Assembly: GCA_002427885.1 (NCBI GenBank)
Contig: DIZI01000027.1
Coordinates: 38,960-102,959, forward strand
Length of the DNA stretch: 64,000 nucleotides
From: Paludibacter sp. UBA6032
Lineage (GTDB): Bacteria > Bacteroidota > Bacteroidia > Bacteroidales > Paludibacteraceae
Direction: 5' to 3'
The notes under the pieces are model-generated. The model searched no databases and was not told the DNA's origin. It worked only from the letters and a program-made list of their open reading frames with translations. Below, in pieces: positions 26,583-35,304 of the stretch; position 1 is the first letter of the stretch, and each line of letters begins with the position of its first letter. The position numbers were made by a program, and so were the translations under genes.

Positions 26583-27359
26583 ATGACCGGAATTATTACT
26601 CTCCCGCTTGTACCTCTCCGCGTAAGTGAAAGCGAACGTAGCGAAATGTGTTCTCAACTCTTATTTGGCGAACGTGTTGAAATAATTGAAGTTGGTGAAC
26701 GTTGGCTTTTTGTTCGTAACCGATCTGATAATTACAGCGGGTGGGTTGATCGGAAAATGATTCAGATAATTTCACCTGAAGAAGATCAACGGCTTAATTT
26801 TGCTCCTTCATATTGTGTACCGGTACCCTACTTAATTTGTGATAAAATTAGCTCAAAACAAAAAATACTCTTACCCGGTGGAAGTATCTTACCGGCTTTT
26901 TCTCAGGGTCGTTGTAAAATTGGAAAGGAAATATACCAGATTAGTTTGCCTGAAAATATAAATTTGCCTGAAACACCTTCAGGAAAAATCATAAGACTTG
27001 CCCTGCAATATCTCAATGCTCCATACCTTTGGGGTGGTAAGAGTATTTTGGGTATAGATTGTTCGGGTTTTATACAGGTGGTTTTCGCCATGTTTGGAAT
27101 TCAATTGGAACGGGATGCATCGCAGCAGGTTGAATCGGGGAAGGTAATTGATTTCCTTTTCGAAGCTGCAGCCGGTGATCTGGCTTTTTTCGAAAATGCA
27201 GAAGGGAAAATTATACATGTTGGTCTTTTGTTAAGTGCCGGCACCATTATTCATGCCTCAGGTTCAGTAAAAATTGAATCAATCGATTCTCAGGGAATTA
27301 TCTCCTCACAAACAGGAGAATATACTCACACATTACGGGTGATAAAACGGTTGTTATAA
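26583..27359 (+). CDS. C40 (NlpC/P60) peptidase with SH3-like domain
   Basis: About 258 residues from ATG 26583; a TTG seven codons upstream is possible. Residues about 10-65 form a bacterial SH3-like domain (RVSESERSEMCSQLLFGE ... GWVD), and a second degenerate SH3-like segment may follow. The catalytic NlpC/P60 domain begins near 130: nucleophile Cys in GIDCSGF (about residue 160), His in IIHVGLLL (about 212) and third polar residue His in IIHASGSV (about 224). The enzyme cleaves peptidoglycan stem peptides, typically gamma-D-Glu-diaminopimelate bonds. No signal peptide is visible; related Bacteroidetes enzymes act on imported muropeptides, so a cytosolic or recycling role is plausible. Confidence 0.9.
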   Translation: MTGIITLPLVPLRVSESERSEMCSQLLFGERVEIIEVGERWLFVRNRSDNYSGWVDRKMIQIISPEEDQRLNFAPSYCVPVPYLICDKISSKQKILLPGGSILPAFSQGRCKIGKEIYQISLPENINLPETPSGKIIRLALQYLNAPYLWGGKSILGIDCSGFIQVVFAMFGIQLERDASQQVESGKVIDFLFEAAAGDLAFFENAEGKIIHVGLLLSAGTIIHASGSVKIESIDSQGIISSQTGEYTHTLRVIKRLL

Positions 27360-27599
27360 ATACTGATTCTGAATATGGATGTATAAATCCATAGGGCACA
27401 GTGTGAATTTTCAACCATCTAAAAAGAATCCAAAATTTTTTTTCATCTTCCCTGTAATATTATTCATCAACCTGCGTCATATATATAAAGGCATTAATAA
27501 AGCGGTGTTGTAATACATTCGGACTACAAAACAGATAAAATAATCCTGTCATTTGTATTTGCTAAATGTAAGAAGAAAATTGTCAATTATTTCAGGTGT

Positions 27600-28118
27600 A
27601 TGGATTCAGCTCAATTCAACAATCAAATACTAACTCTTTCGGATAAGTTGTTTCGATTTGGAAAATCGATATTGCGAAATGAGAATGATGCCCTGGATGC
27701 CCTGCAGGATTTGAATTTGAAATTGTGGGAAAAGCGGCAGTATCTGGACGAGGTTGAAAATGTTCCGGCATTCATAATGAGAGCGATGCGAAATCTTTGT
27801 CTTGATATGCTGCGAAAAAATCATGGTGATGAAGAATTAAAGGCTGATTTGGAATATGTAGAACTGAATCCTCATCAGCAAACAGAACAAAAAGATACAG
27901 TTTCCAGAATCAAAATGCTGATTGACGGCTTACCTGAAATGCAGAGAAGTATCATTCGAATGCGTGATGTGGAAGGTATGGAATTAAGCGAAATAGCCTA
28001 TATATTATCATTGACGGAAAATGCCGTTTGTGTAAATTTGTCAAGAGCGCGACAAAAAATAAGAGAAAAAATATTGAATGAACACAAAAGAGTGGAGGAA
28101 ACTGTATGGATAAGATGA
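27600..28118 (+). CDS. ECF-type RNA polymerase sigma factor
   Basis: A 172-residue sigma-70 family protein with region 2 (about 12-78; promoter-melting part around DALDALQDLNLKLW and FIMRAMRNLCLDMLR) and region 4 (about 105-160; helix-turn-helix around LSEIAYILSLTENAVCVNL). It directs RNA polymerase to a specific regulon. The gene overlaps the next one by 13 bases, so translation is coupled to the predicted membrane partner, and a DUF4252 gene follows. This three-gene order is frequent in Bacteroidetes. The target promoters and inducing signal are unknown; autoregulation is likely but the promoter is not resolved. Confidence 0.92.
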   Translation: MDSAQFNNQILTLSDKLFRFGKSILRNENDALDALQDLNLKLWEKRQYLDEVENVPAFIMRAMRNLCLDMLRKNHGDEELKADLEYVELNPHQQTEQKDTVSRIKMLIDGLPEMQRSIIRMRDVEGMELSEIAYILSLTENAVCVNLSRARQKIREKILNEHKRVEETVWIR

Positions 28119-28615
28119 ATGAATTAATTGAAAAATACTTCAGGGCTGAAACATCACTTTCGGAAGAAAATGAACTGAAACATTATTTTCTTGCAGGGAA
28201 GGTACTACCAGAACATGAACCTTATCGGGCAATATTTGAAGCATTTGATGAGGAATTACACGAAACGGTTGAATCTTCTTCAAAGAAAAAAATCCAATTT
28301 CAACATTATACAAAGCGATTCTGGATACAAACCATTTCCATCTCAGGGATTGCAGCCACTTTATTACTTGCTTTTTGGTTTATGTGGTCACAACAAAACA
28401 ATGATTTTGCTATAATGCGTGGAAAACGAATCAATAACGCGGAATATGCCCAACAATATGCCCGTGCTAAATTTGAAAAAGTAAATGAAGCTCTGGCAAA
28501 AAGCATTGAACCAATGGAAAGTATTAAAAAAGTAAGAGAGGGAATAAAACCGGTTCAGAAAATTAATGAAACAAGAGAACTAATGAAAGAAATTAAAAAC
28601 AAACTTCAATATTAA
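28106..28615 (+). CDS. single-pass membrane protein, probable anti-sigma factor
   Basis: A 169-residue protein with one transmembrane helix (about 72-92, ISISGIAATLLLAFWFMW), a 70-residue acidic N-terminal cytosolic part and a lysine-rich, helical C-terminal part. The N-terminus (ELIEKYFRAETSLSEENEL) is of the kind seen in Bacteroidetes anti-sigma proteins, which contact the sigma factor; there is no classical zinc-binding HxxxCxxC motif. Translational coupling with the upstream sigma gene supports this role. The C-terminal part, if periplasmic, is short, so the signal may be relayed through the DUF4252 protein next to it. Function is inferred mainly from context. Confidence 0.75.
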   Translation: MDKMNELIEKYFRAETSLSEENELKHYFLAGKVLPEHEPYRAIFEAFDEELHETVESSSKKKIQFQHYTKRFWIQTISISGIAATLLLAFWFMWSQQNNDFAIMRGKRINNAEYAQQYARAKFEKVNEALAKSIEPMESIKKVREGIKPVQKINETRELMKEIKNKLQY

Positions 28616-28626
28616 AAATTAAGGTT

Positions 28627-29124
28627 ATGAAAAAAGTAACGATTTTAATTGCTGCACTTTTTATGGTTGTCGCAGCAAATCAGGCACAATCCCTACAATC
28701 CCTTTTCGAAAAATATGGTAACGATGAGCATTTTGAGTATGTGTCGGTTGGTAAGGGAATGATGAATTTGGGTGGTCTTTTGGGTGGAATTGCCAAAGAC
28801 GATAAGGAAATGATGTCCAAAATGCGATCAGTTAAAATTTTGAGTCTGGAGGGTGAATCAAATGCTTCGCTAATGAAAGCACTGGAAACCGATTTAGACA
28901 AAGTGTTGGCGAAGGGTAATTTTGAAACCGCAGTCGAAGTTCGTGATAAGGGTGAAAGAGTCAATGTTTATTATCGTGTAAGTGATGATAATAATGCAGA
29001 CATGCTGATTGTAAGTAAAGAAAAAAATGAATTCAGCCTGATCTGGATTAGTGGAAAAATGTCAAAGGAGGAAATGATGAAATCCTTTTCAGACAAAGGG
29101 CAAATGGTTATCGGATTAAGCTAA
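28627..29124 (+). CDS. exported DUF4252 protein
   Basis: A 165-residue protein with a signal peptide (residues 1-20, cleavage near NQAQS) and a DUF4252 domain (SLFEKYGNDEHFEYVSVGKG ... SVKILSLEG). It starts 11 bases after the probable anti-sigma gene and is followed by a bidirectional terminator, so the sigma / anti-sigma / DUF4252 genes form one closed operon. DUF4252 proteins have no established biochemical role; repeated association with ECF sigma systems suggests an envelope-stress component or regulon effector. No lipobox cysteine is visible, so the protein is probably soluble in the periplasm. Confidence 0.85.
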   Translation: MKKVTILIAALFMVVAANQAQSLQSLFEKYGNDEHFEYVSVGKGMMNLGGLLGGIAKDDKEMMSKMRSVKILSLEGESNASLMKALETDLDKVLAKGNFETAVEVRDKGERVNVYYRVSDDNNADMLIVSKEKNEFSLIWISGKMSKEEMMKSFSDKGQMVIGLS

Positions 29125-29167
29125 ATTTTTCGTTGATAATCGTTTTTTTATTCGATTTTTGAGAATA

Positions 29168-29200
29168 ATAAAGCCAACTTTTTTTAGAAGTTGGCTTTAT
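29168..29200. terminator. bidirectional terminator between DUF4252 and LysE genes
   Basis: A perfect 13-bp stem (ATAAAGCCAACTT with AAGTTGGCTTTAT) with a 7-base loop abuts the stop codon of the minus-strand LysE gene at 29201. T-rich sequence follows on both strands. Confidence 0.85.
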
Positions 29201-29824
29201 TTATTTTAGGAGACTTAGAATCAATCCTACGAAACCAATGCATATAATAATTGAACCAGTAACCTGGTTGATAATTTTTAAATCGCGCATATTCAATTTG
29301 TTCTTGAAACGGCTAATCAGGAAAGTAAGCAAACTCCACCAGATCAAAGCACCACCCAGAATGGATAAAATACCACAAATTGAAACGAACAGAGTCGTAC
29401 CGTTTCCTATAAATTCGAACCGTGCAAAAAGAGCAATGAGTACGAACAAAACCAACGGATTTGAAAACGTTAATCCAAATGAGGAAATGAAATCTCCTAA
29501 TAGTGTATGTTTTACAGGCTCATTCGGTTTGGGTTGGTTGGCCGGATGACTGGTGAAAATATAATAACCAAAAGCAGCGACGACTACGCTTCCTACCAGT
29601 TGGATTATAAACCGATGATCTTCAATAAAATCTAAAACGAAACTCAGAAAAAATAATGTAATTACAGTATAAACCAAATCGGAGAAAGTCGCTCCTAATC
29701 CTGTAGCAATGCCAAACTTCTGACCCCGGTTAAGAGTTCGCTGAATGGTAAGCATACCTATCGGACCAAGTGGTACCGATATACACAAACCAATTAATAT
29801 ACCTTTAATAATTATTTCAACCAT
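29201..29824 (-). CDS. LysE/RhtB-family exporter
   Basis: A 207-residue inner-membrane protein with six hydrophobic helices and the family N-terminal motif SVPLGPIGMLTIQRTL (residues about 16-31), where GP.....R marks the LysE/RhtB translocators. Such proteins export amino acids or related small solutes with proton exchange. It follows the Tat cluster in the same direction with a 123-base gap and may be an independent unit; functional connection to the Tat genes is doubtful. Substrate cannot be predicted. Length agrees with the family's usual 200-210 residues. Confidence 0.9.
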   Translation of the reverse strand: MVEIIIKGILIGLCISVPLGPIGMLTIQRTLNRGQKFGIATGLGATFSDLVYTVITLFFLSFVLDFIEDHRFIIQLVGSVVVAAFGYYIFTSHPANQPKPNEPVKHTLLGDFISSFGLTFSNPLVLFVLIALFARFEFIGNGTTLFVSICGILSILGGALIWWSLLTFLISRFKNKLNMRDLKIINQVTGSIIICIGFVGLILSLLK

Positions 29825-29947
29825 TTATATTATAGATTCTCATACAAAGGTACATTTTTAATCCATCAACCTACATCAAAATGTGCTTGTTTTTGTTTTC
29901 TTTAGATAAATTTTCACACTATTTGGTACTGGTTTTATAACAAAAAA

Positions 29948-31501
29948 TTAAAATCCGAAATCGTCAATTACTTTATCAAATACTTTTGCTTCTTTAGGTT
30001 TTTTGGCCGTAATTTGTGTTACGTTACCTTCTATATATATGGCCTTGTAAGGTTTAACCGGACATATCGATTCGCAGGCACCACAACCTATACAAATATC
30101 TTCGGTTACTTCAGGAATGGTTAGTCCGTTTTTGTAGTCTATCATGTGCACCGCTTGAGTCGGACAATGTTCCGAGCAGGCACCGCAATCCGTTTCATCG
30201 GTGAATACGACGCACATATCTTTTCTGAACTGTGCAACTCCTATTTGAATCAATTTTTTGTCGTCCATCGTCAAATGGTTCAACGCCTGGGTTGGACAAA
30301 CTGTACTACAAATATTACAATCGTAAGTACAAAAAACTTCGGTGGAGAATTCAAGATGGGGTTGCATGATGCCGGAAATCCCATACTGTAGTGCAGCCGG
30401 TTTTAGTACGTCCATTGGACATTTTGTGACGCACAACTGACAACCGGTGCAATGAGTATTAAAATGTTCCAGATTGCCTGCTCCGGGAGGCATAACGGGT
30501 TTGCGTGAAAGTATGTTGTCCTTTTTACCTGTTAACTTTTTTGTCTCAGCTAGTGCCAGTGTGGAAATAACCGCACCTGATGTAATCAAAAATGTTCGTC
30601 TGCTATTATTGGATGGAGTTTGTGAAGGTATTTCTGCTTTCGGTTTAAAACGGATATTATATTTCACACTCCCGTTTTTACAGGAAGAAATACAATTAAA
30701 ACAACTTACGCATCTCGAATCGTCAACTTTCATTGCCTTACTGTCAATACATTCCGATTTGCAACTCTTTTCACAGAGACCACAGTGCGTACAGGACGAT
30801 TCCTGAATTGAAATGTGAAAGAATGACACTTTTGAAAGAAGTCCCAGCGTAGAGCCAACCGGACAAATCGTATTACAGAATAATCGTCCACGAAACCATG
30901 ACATAATGCCGACCAATATGAAAAAGAACAATGAGATGCCAAAAGCAACCGGCACAAAACTGTTTTGCTCCACCTGGTACAAGGAATAGTTCCCCATTCC
31001 GTTTACAATTGACGCTAAACCATTATTGGCTAATATAACTAAAGGTTGAAAAAGCTGCGAAGCCATCCTGCCAAAAATACTGTAGGGATCAAGTTGAATA
31101 ACTAAAAAGGAACTACCGAAAACAAAAAGTAAAACGGTTGTCGCTAAAATTGAATAGCGCAGCACATTCAGTGGCTTTGAATGATGAAACCGTAATTTTT
31201 TTTTTCTTTTACGAAAAAGTCTTGACTTCCACGACAAAATATCTTGTAAAACACCTAACGGGCAGAGCGTAGAACAATAAATTCGACCAAAAAGCAAACT
31301 AAGGATTAACAAAATACCTATTATCACCATGTTTAATGACAGGAGGGCCGGAATCCATTGAAACATAAGCAATGCATGTAAATGCAGAGGGACTATGCCT
31401 GAAAAATCGATGAAAAATAAAAAAATGGGAATGAAAAACAAAAGAGACAGGACGATTCGGATATTCTTTAGAAATCTCATTGAATGACGGTTTATTCTCA
31501 T
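29948..31501 (-). CDS. polyferredoxin: NapH-like membrane part fused to a NapG-like Tat-exported ferredoxin
   Basis: About 517 residues from ATG 31501 (numbers here use this start, within a few residues). Helices near 15-32, 54-72, 112-132 and 187-203 with two CxxxCP motifs (YCSTLCP, FCNTICP) match NapH. Two 4Fe-4S motifs follow at about 237-274. Next comes SRRTFLI (about 300-306) and a hydrophobic stretch, a strong twin-arginine signal inside the chain. Then RKPVMPPGAG and HCTGCQLCVTKCPMDVLKP, which resemble mature NapG, and further cysteine clusters near 391-402, 439-446 and 470-480. In nitrate reducers NapG and NapH are separate and pass quinol electrons to the periplasm. Here one chain would need Sec for its first helices and Tat for its last domain. 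No NapA/NapB is in the window, so the electron acceptor is unknown. Confidence 0.85.
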   Translation of the reverse strand: MRINRHSMRFLKNIRIVLSLLFFIPIFLFFIDFSGIVPLHLHALLMFQWIPALLSLNMVIIGILLILSLLFGRIYCSTLCPLGVLQDILSWKSRLFRKRKKKLRFHHSKPLNVLRYSILATTVLLFVFGSSFLVIQLDPYSIFGRMASQLFQPLVILANNGLASIVNGMGNYSLYQVEQNSFVPVAFGISLFFFILVGIMSWFRGRLFCNTICPVGSTLGLLSKVSFFHISIQESSCTHCGLCEKSCKSECIDSKAMKVDDSRCVSCFNCISSCKNGSVKYNIRFKPKAEIPSQTPSNNSRRTFLITSGAVISTLALAETKKLTGKKDNILSRKPVMPPGAGNLEHFNTHCTGCQLCVTKCPMDVLKPAALQYGISGIMQPHLEFSTEVFCTYDCNICSTVCPTQALNHLTMDDKKLIQIGVAQFRKDMCVVFTDETDCGACSEHCPTQAVHMIDYKNGLTIPEVTEDICIGCGACESICPVKPYKAIYIEGNVTQITAKKPKEAKVFDKVIDDFGF

Positions 31502-31560
31502 ATTATTCAAATATCAATTCCCGGGTTTAGCCGGAAATTAATATTTAATAATGCAATGGA

Positions 31561-32493
31561 TTATAATTTTATTTTTTTTACGTTTAACTTTTCAAGGTTT
31601 TGCGTGCCAACTTTTAATTTTTCAGCCAAATCAATATATCTTACATCTTTAATATCAGTCGGTTGAACTTGCGAGAACATTTTCATGGCAGCAGTATCTA
31701 CTGCAACATAGTCAGGAGACATGATTAAAGATTTCAATGTTACCACATCGGCTTCCGATTTTCCCTGAGGTCCGTTCGATTTCATAATCCGGTAAGCATC
31801 AACAATATTCAATGCCGGTTTTTTGTAAAAAGTTGCCGTATCGGCTATACACTGGTGTAAATCGTTTCTGTGAAAAAAACCTCTGTCCCAAACAATTCCC
31901 ATCAGGTTTTTCATAGAAATGGTGTTTTTTGCTCCACCATGATGTTTAAGAATCGGAACATTAAACCAAACATCGCACTCGAGAAGGGATTTGTGAATCT
32001 TGGTCTTCTTTAAATTGACACCATGGGGTAAGTCAACTTCAGCGTAGTACGATTCGTCATTACCGGGAACCATTTTTCCGCCGGCTTTCAATACGGCTGC
32101 TTCGATTCCACTGTTGGTGTAGCTTTTTTTCCAATCGTGACAGGTGTGATCAAATACAATGATTTGGGATGCTCCTGCTATTTTGCATTGTTTTACCAAT
32201 GCTGCAATCAGATCGGGATTCGTATTGGCTGCCAATTCAGGTTTTCTGTCCCAGCCGATATTGGGTTTGATAACAACTTTTTGCCCTTTTTTGACGAACT
32301 TGCCGATACCACCCATTTCTTTCAGGGCAACCAACAGCATTTCCTCCGGTTCACCACCCATTACAGCTACCATATCCGTTTTAACAGCTGGGGCTTTACT
32401 GCTTGATAAACCGGCTGAAAGTGCATCTTCAGGTTTCAAAAATGTAGCTAAACCGGCTACAGTTGCTGTTTTAAAAAAATCTCTACGTTTCAT
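31561..32493 (-). CDS. Tat-exported DUF362 protein
   Basis: A 310-residue protein with a twin-arginine signal at the very start (KRRDFFKTATVAGLATFL), then a DUF362 domain: VVIKPNIGWDRKPELAANT near residue 73, a central KHHGGAKNTISMKNLMG near 184 and NIVDAYRIM near 232. DUF362 proteins are often annotated as iron-sulfur related, but here I see no CxxCxxC cluster, so a bound cofactor other than a ferredoxin-type cluster must be considered. It lies 59 bases upstream of the fused polyferredoxin and 87 bases downstream of tatC, all in one direction. It is probably the soluble periplasmic partner of the polyferredoxin; that is inference. Confidence 0.87.
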   Translation of the reverse strand: MKRRDFFKTATVAGLATFLKPEDALSAGLSSSKAPAVKTDMVAVMGGEPEEMLLVALKEMGGIGKFVKKGQKVVIKPNIGWDRKPELAANTNPDLIAALVKQCKIAGASQIIVFDHTCHDWKKSYTNSGIEAAVLKAGGKMVPGNDESYYAEVDLPHGVNLKKTKIHKSLLECDVWFNVPILKHHGGAKNTISMKNLMGIVWDRGFFHRNDLHQCIADTATFYKKPALNIVDAYRIMKSNGPQGKSEADVVTLKSLIMSPDYVAVDTAAMKMFSQVQPTDIKDVRYIDLAEKLKVGTQNLEKLNVKKIKL

Positions 32494-32580
32494 AATTATT
32501 AAATTTTCAGTTACTTATGTATATTGTTTTAGTATTAATTTTATCTTAAAAATTATACTCGCGAATTGAAAAATTTAAAA

Positions 32581-33369
32581 TCATTTTTTTACAACTAATG
32601 CGCTTATTTCCCATAGCATATAAATAGGAAGGAAGACCACAAATAATGTAAAAGGATCACCTGAAGGTGTAATAAACGCTGCAATTATTAATAAAATAAC
32701 AATGGCATGTTTACGAAACCGGGTAAAAAAACTCCGGTGTAAAATTCCTATCTGAGATAAAAGCCACGAAAGCAAAGGTAATTCGAAAACCAGTCCCATG
32801 ATAAAACATAACATTAAAAAACTGTCCATATATGAATCGAGCGAAACGCTGTTTTCAATGAATGAACTGAGTTGATATCCTGCTAAAAATCGTAATGTAA
32901 GTGGAAAAACAAGCAGGTAACCTATTGCTAATCCGATATAAAACAGTATATTTCCAAAAAAGAAAGCCCAACCGGCATTTTTACTCTCATGGCTGTAAAG
33001 TGCAGGCTTTACAAATATAAATAGTTGGTAAATAATAAAGGGAAAACTCATCACCAGTCCAAACCACAACGATGTGGACATGTGAATGAAAAACTGTGAT
33101 GATAAATTGATATTGATTATTTTAACCTGAAATGAACCCACGCAAAAATCCGGAAATACCGGAAATTTCTTGCTCATATTGTTCATCCACTCGTAGAGAA
33201 AGAAATTGTTTCGCGATGGTGCCAGAATGACTGCATCAAACAAGTCCTTCATGTATGCAAAAAACACGAGTGTTAGTACAGTTACAAAACCGGCAATTCG
33301 AAACAATACTTTTCGTAAATCGTCGAGGTGATCCCAAAACGTCATTTCACTATCATCCGGTACACTCAT
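32581..33369 (-). CDS. tatC: Sec-independent protein translocase subunit TatC
   Basis: A 262-residue inner-membrane protein with six helices and the family N-terminal element EMTFWDHLDDLRKVLFRIAG (E..HL.ELR type), which recognises twin-arginine signals. The conserved FITPSGDPFTLFVVFLP segment near the C-terminus is present. It follows tatA with a 2-base gap. There is no tatB gene, as usual for Bacteroidetes minimal TatA/TatC systems. Two downstream genes encode proteins with twin-arginine signals, so the translocase is cotranscribed with probable substrates. Confidence 0.95.
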   Translation of the reverse strand: MSVPDDSEMTFWDHLDDLRKVLFRIAGFVTVLTLVFFAYMKDLFDAVILAPSRNNFFLYEWMNNMSKKFPVFPDFCVGSFQVKIININLSSQFFIHMSTSLWFGLVMSFPFIIYQLFIFVKPALYSHESKNAGWAFFFGNILFYIGLAIGYLLVFPLTLRFLAGYQLSSFIENSVSLDSYMDSFLMLCFIMGLVFELPLLSWLLSQIGILHRSFFTRFRKHAIVILLIIAAFITPSGDPFTLFVVFLPIYMLWEISALVVKK

Positions 33370-33371
33370 AT

Positions 33372-33584
33372 TTATTTGTCGGTATCAGATTTTTCGTCTT
33401 TAGACACATCTTTTTTAATCTCGTTTTCGATGTCATTCAGGCCATCCTTGAAATTTTTTACGCCTTTCCCAAGGCCTTTCATCAATTCCGGAATTTTCTT
33501 ACCTCCAAATAACAGCAAAACAACTAAAGCAATAACAATCACTTCGCCTGTACCTAAACCTCCAAGTAATAATAAATGGTTCAT
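33372..33584 (-). CDS. tatA: Tat translocase pore-forming subunit TatA
   Basis: A 70-residue protein: short N-terminal helix ending in the hinge LLLFGGKKIPELMKGLGKG (the FG-K-PEL motif of TatA/E), then an amphipathic helix and an acidic/lysine tail. It oligomerises to open the membrane for folded proteins recognised by TatC. It is the first gene of the tatA-tatC-DUF362-polyferredoxin series. A candidate promoter lies at 33634-33662. TatB is absent; in minimal systems TatA fulfils both roles. Confidence 0.95.
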   Translation of the reverse strand: MNHLLLLGGLGTGEVIVIALVVLLLFGGKKIPELMKGLGKGVKNFKDGLNDIENEIKKDVSKDEKSDTDK

Positions 33585-33633
33585 ATCAATTTTTTTTAAT
33601 GAATTGTTTTAAATTTAAAAATGAAATATGCTG

Positions 33634-33662
33634 TAAAAGTACAACTATATTTTAATTCCAAA
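33634..33662 (-). promoter_or_regulatory. candidate promoter of the tatA-led operon
   Basis: On the minus strand TTTG (33662-33659), 17 bases, TACTTTTA (33641-33634), seven of eight matches to TAnnTTTG. Start would be near 33627, a 43-base leader to tatA. Confidence 0.35.
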
Positions 33663-33717
33663 ATACAAAGCAGTATTTTAATTTATATCAAAATTGTAAA
33701 GTATATTAAATTCAAAA

Positions 33718-34134
33718 TCAGGTAGTGAGTTTTATGCGAATTATCTCAAATATAGGCTCCAAATCTTCTTTTTTCCTGACTTCGAACCTAAGTGGACGTC
33801 CTTCAACATATATTTTTGACGAAGTTAGCTCTTTTTTGATTAAATCCGGCAAATTACTTTGAATGATTTTGTTGTAAGCCTTTTCTCCGATTGCAAAAGC
33901 TAATCGGAAATACCCATTTTCAGGGCCAACAAAAACAACGTTTCGCTTTTTGCAAAACAGCTTGAGGCTCCAACCCAGTTTCGGTCCATAATACTTCCAT
34001 TCAGGATGAAAATCACCAAATTCAGTTTCGATAAACCGGAAAATCGCGACTAATAATTCTTTTGTTTCACCCAGGGTTGATGAAAGCATCTCGTCAGTTG
34101 GTTCCTGTTGTTTGTTGATGAAAATATTCGTCAT
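33718..34134 (-). CDS. DUF3788 family protein
   Basis: A 138-residue cytosolic protein of the DUF3788 type, with the family's central YYGPKLGWSLKLFCKKRNVV near residue 48 and the following FVGPENGYFRLAFAIGEKA. DUF3788 members are small proteins of unknown role, structurally related to the YdhG/DUF1801 group. It starts 28 bases after the aldo/keto reductase on the same strand and is likely cotranscribed with it. No catalytic motif is evident. Gene boundaries are well supported by ATG 34134. Confidence 0.82.
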   Translation of the reverse strand: MTNIFINKQQEPTDEMLSSTLGETKELLVAIFRFIETEFGDFHPEWKYYGPKLGWSLKLFCKKRNVVFVGPENGYFRLAFAIGEKAYNKIIQSNLPDLIKKELTSSKIYVEGRPLRFEVRKKEDLEPIFEIIRIKLTT

Positions 34135-34162
34135 AATGAAGTTTTTTATTCATTGGATGATC

Positions 34163-35152
34163 TTAATTTTTATCTACCAGTTTATTGCTGTTTTCATTAT
34201 AACGTGCGCCGGTATTTGGGTATTTCTTCAATAATTCTTCAATTTCTGTCAACTCATGATGACTTAATACCATGTCGATGGCTCCGATATTCTCGAGTAA
34301 GTAAGTTCTGCGTTTTGTTCCCGGGATCGGGATAATATTATCGCCCTGTGCCAAAACCCATGCCAGGGCAAGTTGAGATGGTGTGCAGTCTTTTATTTTG
34401 GCAATTAGTGCGAACCCTTCTGCTAAAAGCCGGTTGTTTTCAGCATATTCCGGTTGATAGCGTGGCAATGTTTTACGGAAATCACCTTCTTTCAATTGAG
34501 AAATGTCCAGTGTATTGGTCATTAGTCCGCGGGCCAATGGGCTAAAAGGCACTAATGAAATGCCGAGTTCAAGGCAGGTTGGAAGTATTTCTTTTTCCAC
34601 ATCACGTGTTAGCAAAGAATATTCGCTTTGCAAAGCGGAGATTGGATGCACGGCATTGGCACGTCTCAGAGAATTGGGGGAAGCTTCCGACAATCCCAGA
34701 AAACGAACTTTCCCTTCTTTTACCAATTCGGCCATAGCTCCAACCATTTCTTCCACCGGTACATTCGGATCGATACGGTGTGCATAATACAAGTCTATCA
34801 CATCGGTTTTCAACCTTTTAAGACTTTCTTCCACAGCTACTTTCATGTGTTTCGGTGAAGCGTCGAACCCCATGGCATATTTATTTTCTACATTCGGAGT
34901 AAAACCAAATTTAGTTGCCAGAAAAATTTTATCACGATTTGGTTTTAGTACTTTTGAAATTAATTCTTCATTTTTTCCGGCACCGTAAATATCGGCTGTA
35001 TCCCAAAAGTTGACGCCAATTTCCAATGCTTTTTCGAGTGTGGCGATGGATTCTTCATCATTTGGTTCGCCATAACCATGACTCATTCCCATACAACCCA
35101 AGCCAATGGCTGAAAGCCGGACGTCTGTTTTTCCCAGTTTTCTGTATATCAT
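34163..35152 (-). CDS. aldo/keto reductase
   Basis: A 329-residue NADPH-dependent oxidoreductase with the (alpha/beta)8 barrel of the AKR superfamily. The catalytic tetrad appears as Asp in FWDTADIYG (about residue 53), Tyr in the same motif, Lys in LATKFGF (about 83) and His in YYAHRIDP (about 125). The cofactor-binding C-terminal motif IPIPGTKRRTYLLEN is near 280. It probably reduces aldehydes, including reactive ones such as methylglyoxal, though the substrate is not determined. It pairs with the DUF3788 gene downstream. Confidence 0.93.
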   Translation of the reverse strand: MIYRKLGKTDVRLSAIGLGCMGMSHGYGEPNDEESIATLEKALEIGVNFWDTADIYGAGKNEELISKVLKPNRDKIFLATKFGFTPNVENKYAMGFDASPKHMKVAVEESLKRLKTDVIDLYYAHRIDPNVPVEEMVGAMAELVKEGKVRFLGLSEASPNSLRRANAVHPISALQSEYSLLTRDVEKEILPTCLELGISLVPFSPLARGLMTNTLDISQLKEGDFRKTLPRYQPEYAENNRLLAEGFALIAKIKDCTPSQLALAWVLAQGDNIIPIPGTKRRTYLLENIGAIDMVLSHHELTEIEELLKKYPNTGARYNENSNKLVDKN

Positions 35153-35245
35153 ATCGCAATCAATTTAATTGGTTATTTATGGAACAAAGTTAATCAAAGT
35201 TTCAGAAAAACATACTTTCCCAATGTTATACATTATGATTAAAAT

Positions 35246-35283
35246 GAAAAAAAAGAGCTCAGAATCCTTCGATTTTGAGCTCT
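35246..35283 (-). terminator. rho-independent terminator of serS
   Basis: Minus-strand 13-bp stem (AGAGCTCAAAATC with GATTCTGAGCTCT, one G-T pair) with a 4-base loop, followed by eight T residues; 22 bases beyond the serS stop. Confidence 0.88.
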
Positions 35284-35304
35284 CATTCTGTTGGAAAAAT
35301 ATTG

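Noticed and set aside
29948..33584. Periplasmic nitrate reductase operon
   Set aside because: Only NapH/NapG-like sequence is present; no NapA, NapB or NapD-like gene lies in the window, so nitrate reduction cannot be claimed.
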